64,000 bases of DNA from Entomortierella parvispora (taxonomy: Eukaryota; Mortierellomycota; Mortierellomycetes; Mortierellales; Mortierellaceae), in contig OY752151.1 of NCBI GenBank assembly GCA_963573315.1, positions 868,001 through 932,000 of the forward strand, written 5' to 3'. Numbering within the stretch: position 1 is the stretch's first letter; each line of letters begins with the position of its first letter. Below are positions 1 to 10,167 of the stretch, piece by piece. The notes under the pieces are model-generated. The model was not told where the DNA came from, made no database searches, and was given only the letters and a program-made list of their open reading frames with translations. The position numbers were made by a program, and so were the translations under genes.

Positions 1-2036
1 CAACAACACCGCAGTCGGTCCGGGAAGAGACATCCACGTTGCAAGTGTTTGTAACAGGGGCAGTCGAGTTTCCAGTAAGGGCAGCGAGGGCAGTATCGCG
101 AGCAAACTGGGCGGTAATCAAAGCGGCGTATGACCATGTCAAATGAAGAGCACCCTGGCGAGCACCGGTGACGGGGTTGAATTGCTCAGTCATCACCTGG
201 CTAGAGCCCATCCAGAATGAGAGACTCTCCAAGTAAGCATCGCCCTCCCCAAAGAGGTTGTTGGCAAGAGTGACCAAGTCAGAACCTGTTATAGCGCTAC
301 CAGCGTTGGCAGTAACACCAAAGTATTGGTACACGACCTGGTTGAGGGCAGTGACCGAGGCGGACCCAGCCTGGAAAAGCGAAGTCGCTGCAGTGTAGTA
401 AAACTCGGCCATTCCAGCGGTTGCCAGCAACCAAGGTCCGGCGCCATTGTTATTAACACCATCTGTTTTATAAGAGATGAAGAGATAGGGGGTCAATGTC
501 AGTTTCGAGCAAAGAGTAAAGAAAAAAGCACAATCAGCTTCAACCGCGTTATCGTCGAGATGACATACCTGCGCCATTATAAACATCCTCCATATAGCGA
601 CCGACCAAAGGGGCAAAGCTGGCACGGTTCTGGTTAATGACAAATTGACCCTTGAAAAAGCGGGCATAGCGCCAGACGGTGAGCAAGACTTGATCATTGG
701 TGGGTGAGTTGTAATTATCAGAGTCGAAAGAATGGATCGAACCCAACAAGATGGCGGCATCGGGACTCTTGCGGCCGTCAATGTTCATCATCTGATTGAT
801 GAATCCGGCGGTCGAGTTCCAGTGGTTGGACATCATGGGCTCCAGGGCCGACGCGGTGCTCTGGTAACTGTCTGCCAAGCTCGAATTGGAAACCCACGTG
901 CTAAAGTAAGACGTTCCGGCCAGGAGACCTCGACGCTGTACAATTTCGGTGTACCAATGCTGAGCCGACTTTTCCTCCCAGAGATCAAAGCAGGTAGGTC
1001 CTGTGATACATGCGTTGGCATAGTTGCGGACAATATAGTCGAGATCCCTTTGGATCTGCGAGCTGAGGCTAGTGGCGTAGGCGGTATCACCAGTGGCGGC
1101 CACATAAGCATCCAAGAAGCGTTTGATGGCGCGCACACGGAGACCGGGTCCGTCGTTCTGGGGGCGACCCCACGCTCCGGTGAAGGCCGAGCCATCAACG
1201 TTGAACTTTGGCTCTCCGACATTGTCAGCGGGGTTGCCAGTAATATCGACCGTGGGGTTAGTGCGGGAGGCAAGACCGGCCTCAAAGATAACCCAAGCTT
1301 GCAACTTCGACAGGTAGAGATTAGCGTTGAAGCTATCACCCGCGGCAACGGCCTTAGCATACAACCTCGCAATTACATCCATGGTCAGGGCTCCATCGCG
1401 AGACCAGTGGTACCAGTAGTCAGGGTTCTAAGGGGATGAAATGCTTGGGTAAGTAAAAGCGGGTAGTGCATGTTCCTACCTGCAGAAGAGTACATTTGTG
1501 CAAAAGAAATTTTTTTTGATGTTCGTGTTCTAGCGCCATTGGCATGCGGCCTGAGCACAATGGAATTTGAAAGCAGTAAATAGTAATCTAAACTCACCGT
1601 TTTCGATTGAGCTGCGACAACCACGCCGGCGATGGTACCGGAGGGTGCGAGGGCGTTTAACAATTGGGTGACCGAGTACGAGTATTGGTTGCTCAACCAA
1701 GTAGCGATGGTGTTGCGGTCAGGGGCGGAGGGGCGGGTAGTGTTTGTGGGAGTAGGGTAGTAGCACCAAGCACCGCCGTCATAAGCTGGTGTCCAGCAGC
1801 AGCCACTTGCGATACATGATGATTGGGTGGAAGCAATGTTACCGCAGTCCAGGCGGTTGTCGTCGGCTGGGGCAATGAAACGGGCGAATAAAGAAAGGAC
1901 TGGTTAGTTCGTTGTTGCGAGCATGTATTCTGAATTCTTGTCACATACCAAGGACCGTGCAGGTGTCTCTCTGATGGAGAATGGGGGAAGCTTGAGCCAA
2001 GACAATGGCGGCAGAGATCAAGATGAAGGAGCGCAT
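1..2036 (-). CDS. Secreted glucoamylase (GH15) with P-type trefoil domains; 3' end beyond window
   Basis: Glucoamylase releases glucose from the non-reducing ends of starch or glycogen outside the cell. Four exons: 2036-1949, 1866-1598, 1427-569, 462-<1; phases are consistent. The start opens a signal peptide (MRSFILISAAIVLAQA). Residues about 26-66 form a P-type trefoil: Cys at 26, 37, 47, 52, 53 and 64, with RLDCG, GCCW and WCY. The GH15 (alpha/alpha)6 domain follows: NPDYWYHWSRDGAL, GAWGRPQNDGPGLR, the general-acid region FDLWEE, and the second catalytic Glu in VMTEQFNPVTG before LTWSYAAF. After the catalytic domain a new trefoil starts (CNVDVSSRTDCG) and is cut by the window edge. No CBM20/CBM21 starch-binding domain is visible in this part. 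The GH15 call is sure; the trefoil calls rest on the six-Cys pattern. Confidence 0.93.
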
Positions 2037-2156
2037 GACGAGAAGGGGATAGTCTTGATCGAGGGGAAGCGAATGTGAGGGAGAAAGGAGGAGAAGATCC
2101 AAGGGTGAAGGCTGGAGAGACTTTGGAGGAAAGGAGCAAGAGGATGGTTCCCTTTC

Positions 2157-2164
2157 CTTTTATA
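2157..2164 (-). promoter_or_regulatory. TATA box of the glucoamylase gene
   Basis: On the minus strand this reads TATAAAAG, 121 bp upstream of the glucoamylase ATG at 2036, a normal distance for a fungal TATA promoter with a 5' UTR near 90 nt. Position and consensus are seen; function is inferred. Confidence 0.6.
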
Positions 2165-2663
2165 CCTTGATTCGTCTCCACAAAGACTTTAGGGAAAACT
2201 TAGTCCGTGGAAAGGGTACTGGTCGAGTGTACCATGATGTGCAAAAGTGATCGAGTGATAGTACAGCACATGGATTTAGCGGGGCTTCTCTTTTTTCTTT
2301 TTTTTTAAACCCTTGCAGCACAAGAATTCCCACACATCAAAGCACCATTGTGCTACGAAGAAACGAAGAAGACTACAACAAGGTTACGGTCGGACTATCC
2401 TCTGGCGCTATCTTGATAAAAAAAAAATGAGCAACAGTCGCGTCGCCGGACACCCCCCTTTCTCCATTCTCTCTTTTTGTAGCTCTTGTCGTAAGAGTCG
2501 ACAAGTACTGTACACTAAGCAGCTCTGCTTTAAATTGCTCTGCTTGCATGGCTTCATGGAGTCAGGATTTTTTATTTACATTTGGTTCTTCCGACTCGTT
2601 ATAATCCTTCAGACAACATCGAGTCGATATTCCCGTCATGTCCGTAAGACTCGGATTGATATT
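2165..2663. other. Intergenic, no gene seen
   Basis: Space between the glucoamylase promoter and the 3' end of Elongin-C. It contains only short A/T homopolymers (for example near 2290-2306) and no open frame resembling a known protein. Confidence 0.6.
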
Positions 2664-3757
2664 TTACGCTAGAAGAAACGTTAGCAAAAACAGTGGGGGT
2701 GAGATCGTATAGAAGTAGACACTACATCCATCAGAACGTTGTACAACATGTCAGCAAAGAGAAAAGACTCACTGTCCAAAAAGTCGGCGGCCATGAGCGT
2801 CTCCAGAGCATACTCAGGTTCGATTTCGAAATGAGGGATCTCGGTCACTGAGTTCAAATGTTTAGCCTAGTATAACAAGTACAAGCAGGGCTGTTGTAAG
2901 ACTCACGACATGTGATACACGACAGTCGAATGAAAAGAACCACTTTTCTCCACATCTGCAACGTCGTTGTTCTTACCTTGTAGTACCAATACCGGCAAAC
3001 TTTTTCTAGGATCACGGCCCTAATTGAAGTCGGGAGCAATTGAAGCAGAGTACCAGGTTAATTTCAAGCAGCCCTGTTCCCGGAGGATAGCCAAGACTGA
3101 ATCGATCCAGCAAGCAAATTCCGCGAGATCAGACACACACGCAGTGGGAGCATCTGGAAAATGCATCATTTTCTATGCACCCGAATCCAACGTGTGTGCG
3201 TTTGACCCCTTGATAGTGGTCAGTCCTTGGGCTCATTTCCAACATCGGCTTCGGGGACAGGCATGTCCAGTGAATGCATCGTAAACATTCAATAACTAGT
3301 CTCCTGGTTTCCATAGCACCCTGGTTTCCATAGCCCCTTGGCTCCATTGCCCCTTGATTGCCTTGCCCCTTGGTTCCTCGCACTCCTGATTCCATTGTTT
3401 TGCTTCGTTCCTCGCACTCCTGATTCCATTGTTGTGCTTCGTTCCCAGTTCCAATGAGCTTACTTGATGTCTCTGAGGGTGATGAAATTGCTTCGTGACT
3501 CTTCGAAATGACCTATTGGGAATAGTGAAATGTAATTTTTAGTTGAAGCGTGATGGGACAAATGTAGAGGGCAGAAAGCGTCCAGTTGGCTATTTACGCC
3601 ACCAAAAATACAGGGGAGGGAAGGTTTCGTTACCACTGCTCAGCATGTTCTTGATGGTGCCAGAGAGGGTTGCGACATCGCGGTGAATGACAAAGATAAA
3701 CTTGTCTGAACTCTCGAGGGTGATGTACTCATCGTCGGCTGATGCTTGGGTGGCCAT
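2664..3757 (-). CDS. Elongin-C (Skp1-fold ubiquitin ligase adaptor)
   Basis: Elongin-C links SOCS/VHL-box or Ela1-type substrate receptors to cullin in nuclear ubiquitin ligases. Proposed exons: 3757-3634, 3512-3464, 3019-2907, 2847-2773, 2668-2664, giving 121 aa (human is 112 aa). Family matches run in order: EYITLESSDKFIFVIHRDVA and SGTIKNMLSSG at the N-terminus, then FEESRSNFITLRDIK, AVILEKVCRYWYYKVR, and TEIPHFEIEPEYALETLMAA ending FLD-T. The last coding exon supplies only two bases plus the stop. The least certain part is the third exon: after the conserved YYKVR the open frame carries about 15 extra residues before TEIPHF, which may be a real insertion or a missed splice. Divergent from KAE1, 196 bp away. 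Confidence 0.85.
3374..3441. repeat. 34-bp tandem duplication in Elongin-C intron
   Basis: Two copies of a 34-bp unit beginning ttcctcgcactcctgattcc, differing at one base. They follow a degenerate run of about 14-bp ccttggttcca-like units (about 3300-3373). All lie in the long second intron of the Elongin-C gene. Confidence 0.85.
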
Positions 3758-3953
3758 GGTGCGCTGGGTTGGTTGGTTGAAGGAAGGACGAAAGAAACGG
3801 AGGATGGATGCAAAAAGCGAAGCAGGGGAGTCTGAATAAAAGAAAGAAAGACACACCAGGACAGTCACGAGGGACGACGAACGTGTCGATGCATGTCATG
3901 TCATTCACTTTGTCCCTCTTTCCTTCCACAACAATCGCTCATATTCGTCGACC
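3758..3953. promoter_or_regulatory. Shared divergent promoter, Elongin-C / KAE1
   Basis: Only 196 bp separate the two start codons, which face away from each other, so both promoters must lie here. No clear TATA box is seen; the tract is pyrimidine-rich on the KAE1 side (ctctttccttccac just upstream). Confidence 0.55.
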
Positions 3954-5155
3954 ATGATCGCTCTCGGACTCGAAGGCAGCGCCAACAAGCTTGGCATTGG
4001 ATTGATCCAGCATGACATGACCACCTCGCCCCCCACCGTCACCATCCTCGCCAATGTCCGCCACACTTACCACCCTCCCCCTGGCGAAGGATTCCTTCCC
4101 AAGGACACGGCACTCCACCACCGCTCCCATATTCTGGAACTGATTCGCAACGCCCTTGCGGATGCAAAGATCACCCCCAAGGAGATTGATGTCATTTGCT
4201 TCACAAAGGGTCCTGGCATGGGCGGGCCATTGACTTCTGTGGCCACCGTGGCCAGAACCCTCGCCTTGATGTGGAAAAAGGAACTCGTGGGCGTGAACCA
4301 CTGTGTTGGACGTAAGTAACCTTTATTTGATGCTATGGACCGTTCGATCACTGCTGCTCTTTGTAGCCGTTGCAGCTACTACACCCTTTATCGCGTCAGA
4401 GACCAATGGCCATGGATGGAACTGCGGAACGAAAAATAATGCATCTGGTTATCTGATCCAATTGATATTTTTTTTCCCCTGTAGATATCGAGATGGGTCG
4501 ACAGATCACAGGCGCCGAGAACCCTGTGGTCCTCTATGTCTCGGGTGGTAACACCCAGGTGATCGCCTATGCTGAGAAGCGCTACCGGATCTTTGGTGAA
4601 GCCCTCGACATCGCCGTCGGCAACTGTCTGGACCGATTTGCTCGCGTGCTTAATCTGCCCAACGACCCTGCACCCGGCTACAACATTGAGCAGCTTGCCA
4701 AAAAGGGCACGAAACTTGTCGATCTGCCGTACACAGTCAAGGGCATGGACGTCTCTTTCAGTGGTGTGCTCTCTTATATCGAAACCAATGCTCCCGCACT
4801 CCTTGCTTCGGGTGAATACACTGAGGCCGACCTCTGCTTCTCATTACAAGAAACCGTCTTTGCCATGTTGGTCGAGACCACAGAGCGGGCCATGGCTCAC
4901 ATTGGATCAAAGGAAGTCTTGATCGTCGGCGGCGTGGGCTGCAATATGAGGCTACAGCAGATGATGGATCAGATGGCCAGTCAACGGGGTGGCAAGGTTT
5001 TTGCCACAGACGAGCGGTTCTGTATTGACAATGGGATCATGATTGCTCAGGCAGGCATCCTGGCCTACCAGACTGGATACACAACGCCATTGGAAAAGAC
5101 CTGGTGTACACAACGGTTCAGGACTGATGAAGTATTTGTTGCTTGGAGGGAATAA
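3954..5155 (+). CDS. KAE1: tRNA N6-threonylcarbamoyladenosine synthase catalytic subunit Kae1/OSGEP
   Basis: Kae1 is the catalytic subunit of the KEOPS/EKC complex, which transfers a threonylcarbamoyl group to A37 of ANN-decoding tRNAs. Two exons, 3954-4311 and 4485-5155, give 342 aa (human OSGEP is 335). The ASKHA-fold motifs are present: [13 protein letters not shown] at the N-terminus, [10 protein letters not shown], the metal-binding VNHCVGHIEMGR that spans the splice junction (H of the H-x3-H pair restored by splicing), [23 protein letters not shown], and GGVGCNMRL with the C-terminal [10 protein letters not shown]. It lacks a mitochondrial presequence, so this is the cytosolic/nuclear Kae1 rather than Qri7. 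It converges with the dynactin gene, 100 bp away. Confidence 0.96.
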
Positions 5156-5255
5156 CGTCCCTCTGTCACCAGGGAATAAACTGTCAAAAAAAATGCTATT
5201 CTTGTTTTCAGTTCTTTTTTTTTTTTTTTTTGGAGAAAGAAAAAAGATATGATAT

Positions 5256-7141
5256 CTACGATGACAACGTAGGCACTGCGTCGCCAAGGCCGACCACAGT
5301 CCAGAAAGAGACCTTTTTGTCCACATATTCAATCTCGGGTGCCGGCGGCATTGAATCCCGTCCGGCTGCGCCACTCAGAACTAGCTGCGACGGAAGCTTG
5401 GGCGATCCGGTATCCGTCTGCAGTTTGCGAGCTTTGAAGCTGAATGTCACAAAGAGCGGAATCTTGACTTCCCCTGGTGCCACCGGCGTGATGTAGAGCA
5501 TAATGCTGGTGGAGTTGGCCGTCTTGTCGTAAACATCCTCTTGTGCCTGTCCCGGGGGAGCCGTCAAGGTCCCAACTTCATACTCCCAAACTTCATTAAA
5601 CGGGGCAATGGTAAAACTCTTTGAAAAAATCTTGACCCCATGGTTCGGATGAGCTCCATCGCCAGCCTGCAAGGACACGTGGGCTTCTTCCTGCCTTGGA
5701 TTCGTGAACCGCAGGATGACCTTCGACATTGTCTGCACAATCATGGGTTGTACGTGTGCAATTGTAATGTTGGGCAGCTGACTCAAGGCCACCAAATTGA
5801 TCTTGAATCGGGTCGCCTGCGCCTTTTGCTCGGGTTTGACTAGGATATGACGACAAGATCGACACCGGCGCGATTTCTTGATCCGTAAATGAATCCTCTG
5901 TGGCAGCAGTCGCTGGGTTGAATAAGTCTGGTTCTGAAGCTGTAAAAGTCGCTGTTTCATAGACGTAGTCTCGTCCAGGGAGGTGATCGACATGAGTTTT
6001 TCCAGATTCTCGGTATCTTCCACGACTTGCACTGCAGGAGTATAATGAGCAATATCGTCGCTCTGTTGTGCCTTGTGATTTGTCGAGGAGACGTAGCGTA
6101 GAGATTGAAGTGTTCCAGATTGGATCGAGGATAAGAGCGAGGAAGGTAGACCTGGTTTGAGTCCATGGACACGGAAGTACTTTTCAAGATGATCCTTCAG
6201 TCGATCGAACTCTTTCACATCCGGCAATCCATCCTCTGCTTTTTGGAGTTGAACTAAAATAAAGCAGACAGTGAAGAAGAAGGCCATTCTTGCGTGAGTC
6301 GACTATGACCGTTAAAAATTATCATTGTTGCTCATCCTTGCTCATCACCATCAGTTTGTCGTACCAGCAAGTCCTGTGGGCTTGTCAAAGGTCATTCCAA
6401 TCTCATTTGAGTTCCATTGACAAGTGTTGCAGGAGAGATGATATTGTCCGGTAGCTGTAGTCACCCCTGGCGTATAGAGATTGGCGTCAGGATCATCCGA
6501 GACGACGGATAGGGTATTCTGGCAGATAGGGCATTCGAAGCAGTTGCGAGAGCACCTAAGGATCCCCAGAAGAAGGGAGCAAGATCATGTTCAATAACCT
6601 CATATAGCGCCAAAACACGCACCCTGCATAGAGCTTACTTGTGCTTCTCAGATTTGACACTGGCCGTGGGCACGTCAAAGAGACAGTTTGGACAATAGTA
6701 GCAGACGATCTCGTCCTGAGTACATTTTGGGCATCGGATTTCGTCGCAAGAGTCGCAAAAGTACAGCCTTGATAACGACAGAGACCCATGCTCGTCCGAG
6801 CTGTTGCCCGACGCAAAGATCTCTTCTGTGGACCGAGGATTGTGTGAATGCTGATGCTCTGAAAACAGTGAGTCATGGCTCAAAGGGGAAGCGCGGACAA
6901 TGAGAGCATGCGAAGAAGATGATGCTGGTGGGGATGAGGATTCGGGGGCATTGTCGATGTCCATGTCTGCAGCGGAAGAAGCGCCCGCAATGGCCTGGTC
7001 CAATTCCTGGTCCTCAGTGGATGATGGTGGACTCTTGCTTGAAGCGGTGGAAGACGATCCTGGGGAGGAGCACATGCATCGGTAGTGAACAAAGGGTCGG
7101 TGGGTTTTGCCCTGGCCCGGCGGCGCGTCGATGGCGAGCAT
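5256..7141 (-). CDS. Dynactin subunit 4 (p62)
   Basis: p62 is part of the pointed-end complex of dynactin, which couples dynein to cargo along microtubules. Exons 7141-6639, 6555-6365 and 6253-5256 give 563 aa (human DCTN4 is about 460). The N-terminal zinc-binding region is characteristic: HYRCMC, then LYFCDSCDEIRCPKC, CYYCPNCLFDVPTA, and across the first splice CSRNCFECPICQN with a later CNTCQW. A low-complexity Ser/Pro stretch at about residues 30-110 sits between the first Cys pair and the rest. The C-terminal half contains another Cys cluster (RRCRSCRH) and a beta-rich region ending in DKKVSFWTVVGLGD. An in-frame ATG exists further upstream at 7282; 7141 was chosen because it is directly followed by the conserved HYRCMC region. 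Confidence 0.9.
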
Positions 7142-7426
7142 CCCGATGGATGTTGTTGCAAAAAAGTGGTGATGAGTAAAAAAAGATGAACCCACTCGCC
7201 ATGCGCGCAATGTCCAACTGCATGCATGCCTGCCGCGTGCAGCCCACGAGGCAAAAATGGTCACGTGAACAGTAGATACCATTTGGTGGCAAACTCGATT
7301 CTGCTGCTGTCAAAAATCCTTGAATTGCTTGTGCCAGTGCCAGAAGTCGACCCCATCTTCCTCACTTGAGATTGACGGCGATCTTATTGAGAACAATTAA
7401 TGATACTAAGGAGAGATAGAGTGCGT

Positions 7427-8647
7427 CTATGGCTCTCTCTCTGCACCCATGAGTTTGAGCTCAATGGCTAACAACTCCTGGACGACTTCCTCCATCAGCG
7501 GCCTGGCGTTGTGGTGGCGGCGATTAAGGCAGCTCTCCATCAGCTTAGTGTACTCAACACAGATTCTCATGTCCTCCATCTCTGCGAGATCTCCTTCCGT
7601 GGGCTCTTTACCCGTCGAGATCTCGTACATGACTATTCCAAAAGCGTAGGTGTCCGACTGACTGTAGGTGCCGACCAGAGACGCCTCAGGTGCCCACCAT
7701 TTCCTGTACTGCTCATCAAAATCCGGATAGCTGCCTGTTTCGTCGGTGTTTCGCTTGCACATCTCGAACCCGGTGAGTCTGGGTTCAATTTCATCCTCCC
7801 CGTCCTTTCCCTTGTCAATCAAAATATTGGCGGCCCTGATATCCCTAAGAATCACTCCCACTCGTCTTTTCCCTCTGCCGATGTCTACATCGTGAAACGC
7901 CATAATGGTGTCAGCCACTTTCCGTGCAATCTTGACCTTCTGCAACGTGCTCGTGAGAGAGAATTGGTTCAAAGGTCCATAGGTCGTGTTTTCTGTGACG
8001 ATCATTCGTCCCTGACAGATACCAAGCACGCGAAGGACATTAGGGCAGTCCACAAGACAGCGGCTCTGACGGACACTAGCCCGGATAACGACAAGACTGG
8101 AGCCTTTGATGTCCTCGCTTAGTTTCCTGACCAAAACCGGCTCGCCTTTGTAGGATCCCTCATGGATGGTTCCAAATGGGAACTTCCCTACTTCATTGCC
8201 AACCTCGAGGTGATCCGGGTTTAGTGTTGGAAGTTCCTCTGGTTTCAATTGTCCCTTCGATGCCCTTTCTTCAAAGTCTTCGGCCTTCAAATCCTCTACA
8301 TCTTCCACTGCGCGTGGAACCACTGGAGAAGCCTTGGCTGACCATTTTTCGAGCGCCTTCTTGTGCTCTTCTATGATCGCAGGAATATCTTCGTTCCGCA
8401 TGAGACGCAGCAACCACCCATAGCTTGTGAACTTTTCAAGGTGGGTTCTACACTTTCCAAGGGTTGCCACCAGCTCGTTCAGCTTTGGATCGTCTTTCGG
8501 ACCGAGTTCGCCATTCTCGAGACGTCGGTATACCTCATTGCACTGGAGAGACAGATAAAAACATGACGTTTTGTTGACGCGGGACCGACTTGCAGCGCTG
8601 GAGATGCTTGACACCAAGGTAAAGACCGTGCCAGCAATATCGGCCAT
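7427..8647 (-). CDS. MLKL-like protein: helical bundle plus pseudokinase (paralog 1)
   Basis: Single exon, 406 aa (an in-frame ATG at 8773 would add 42). Residues about 1-110 look like an MLKL/HeLo-type four-helix bundle (NKTSCFYLSLQCNEVYRRLE, LVATLGKCRTHLEKF, ALEKW), followed by a linker and a protein-kinase fold from about residue 160. The kinase is predicted inactive: the VAIK lysine is Arg (PVLVRKL), the catalytic loop reads LRDIRAANIL in place of HRDIKxxN, and DFG is replaced by GFE (RLTGFEMC). The APE-like WWAPEA, SQSDTYAFGIVMYE and C-lobe are intact. GFE in place of DFG is also the state in mammalian MLKL. It lies opposite a kinase-Sel1 relic at 9270-9842. The domain order is firm; a membrane-disrupting role is inferred. 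A generic TKL pseudokinase is the alternative. Confidence 0.82.
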   Translation of the reverse strand: MADIAGTVFTLVSSISSAASRSRVNKTSCFYLSLQCNEVYRRLENGELGPKDDPKLNELVATLGKCRTHLEKFTSYGWLLRLMRNEDIPAIIEEHKKALEKWSAKASPVVPRAVEDVEDLKAEDFEERASKGQLKPEELPTLNPDHLEVGNEVGKFPFGTIHEGSYKGEPVLVRKLSEDIKGSSLVVIRASVRQSRCLVDCPNVLRVLGICQGRMIVTENTTYGPLNQFSLTSTLQKVKIARKVADTIMAFHDVDIGRGKRRVGVILRDIRAANILIDKGKDGEDEIEPRLTGFEMCKRNTDETGSYPDFDEQYRKWWAPEASLVGTYSQSDTYAFGIVMYEISTGKEPTEGDLAEMEDMRICVEYTKLMESCLNRRHHNARPLMEEVVQELLAIELKLMGAEREP

Positions 8648-8779
8648 ATCCTGGATCTGGGCTGTTATAAAGGAAGGAAGGAAGGTCTGGGCACGTTTGC
8701 GTGTGGTGTTGTGGTGTGAAGGCAAGAGGTGTGAGAAGAAAAAGGCACAGCTTGTGCACTGATGTGGCTTCACAAATTA

Positions 8780-8810
8780 CCCCTGAACTTTAATTTCGCC
8801 ACGAAAACCA
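8780..8810. promoter_or_regulatory. Conserved upstream element, copy 1
   Basis: Element ccccTGAACttTAATT followed by TCGCCACgAAAACCA, about 133 bp upstream of the first MLKL-like ATG. A close match with a 4-bp insertion lies at 11522-11555, about 140 bp upstream of the second paralog. Shared position and sequence suggest a retained promoter element or the duplication footprint. Confidence 0.6.
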
Positions 8811-9269
8811 ATGATCAAACGCCCAAGTCTGTACGCCATCTTCCGATGGAGAAGTATTGGACTGGGATCTGGGCATGGCGACACTCACACCGACATCGTC
8901 ATGGCTGTGAGGTACGAATGTTGAAAAACCAACAAACGCGACGGCTCTTCGTCGCAACAAACATAGGAATTCGAGACATCCTGCTACACTCCAGTGAAGA
9001 AAGGTAACAATGCTTTGGAGTCGGTCAATATCCGTCGATAGTTCTTCGGCGAATAAACGGGCTCATTTTATCCTTGATCTTAAGCTTCTACCCAATACTC
9101 AACTTAGCCGTTGCTATTGCCATTCGTATATATTCAACGTCTGCGAACAGTCTCCACTTTTTTCGAAAATTCGCGTCGAGATTGGCTTTACAGCTCCAAA
9201 ACTTATTAGGAATGTAAGCCATTCTAGCCTCTGTCTGTAAGCACTGCTATGTTTCTACGCGAACTCCTC

Positions 9270-9842
9270 AAGTGCTCATTAGCAAGACAGAGCGAGCGAC
9301 AGTCCACCAAGACTACTGCAGCGTCCAATTGGTAGCCATAAAGGAAGTCGTCAACTTGAGACAAGGTGCTGCCGATCTCATGGATATTAGGAACAGCAAC
9401 ATCATCCAGTTCTACGCATATCTAGGGATTGCTTGTCGTCTAGAGGGAAATTTTCCCCGTGAAGGTACATCTCGCCCAAGTACTGCTCCTCAAAGCCGCG
9501 AACCAGGGGCATGAGGATGCGGAATTCAGAGTGGGACACATGCACCAACATGGAAGAGGTACAGAAGTTAACGAAGAAGAAGAAGCTGTGAAGTGGTACA
9601 TGAAGGCAATGGCGCAGGGACATATGGCAGCTAGAACGGACCTTGCTAGGATGCGCGTCCTCAGAATTTGGCGTCGGTGGGGCCAGGAGACTGCTATACC
9701 TGAAGTATCAGTGAATATCGTCAAAGAACTTGATGGGTTGTCTATTTGTCTTTCAATCAAAAGTCAACCGGAGCACTCTCTTAATTCCGTGGAATACTTG
9801 AACTTCGTCGCGGAGGCAAGAACTGAGCAAGTCTTCAGTTAA
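9270..9842 (+). pseudogene. Relic of a kinase-Sel1 gene
   Basis: The stretch 9290-9440 encodes a kinase N-lobe fragment (VQLVAIKEVVNLRQ, the canonical beta3 lysine, then RNSNIIQFYAYLG). It breaks off after the alphaC/beta4 region, and the kinase C-lobe is missing. In another frame, 9459-9650 encodes two Sel1 repeats (LLKAANQGHEDAEFRVG, HGRGTEVNEEEEAVKWYMKA) followed by an unrelated tail to a stop at 9842. So a large internal deletion plus a frameshift joined the two halves. It is placed and oriented relative to the first MLKL-like gene just as the intact kinase-Sel1 gene (11744-13510) is relative to the second. No in-frame start was found. Confidence 0.8.
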
Positions 9843-10167
9843 TCTGGGCGATGATGTGTTAGAGATAAGATGATGAAAAAAGGTACTCACGTTCAAGTCA
9901 ATTGTCAACTATCAGTTGGCTTTATTACCGTTAGATTGATGAGCTCTTTAGTTCTCTTGGTCTTCAAGGTCAATGAGGATGCCAGTGATGAATTGGGTCT
10001 CTGCAGTTTCGGCTCCTCTGCACTAAGTTTGGCGGTCAAGCCAAGATCGCTCTATATTGCTGTAGTACGAAGCAAATAAAGAGACCATACAACCCTGGCT
10101 AAGGTGCGCGATTACAGGGAGAACATTTATTGATTCTTCAGGAAGACATCATTCTGCTAGTAAGACT

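Noticed and set aside
732-1439. Long open frame on the + strand across the glucoamylase
   Set aside because: It mirrors the GH15 exon on the other strand, where the protein has clear family motifs; the + frame has none.
2906-2992. A 21-bp intron after YYK in Elongin-C (AAG|GTAAGA to TTGCAG)
   Set aside because: Too short to splice, and reading through gives the family-like KVR sequence.
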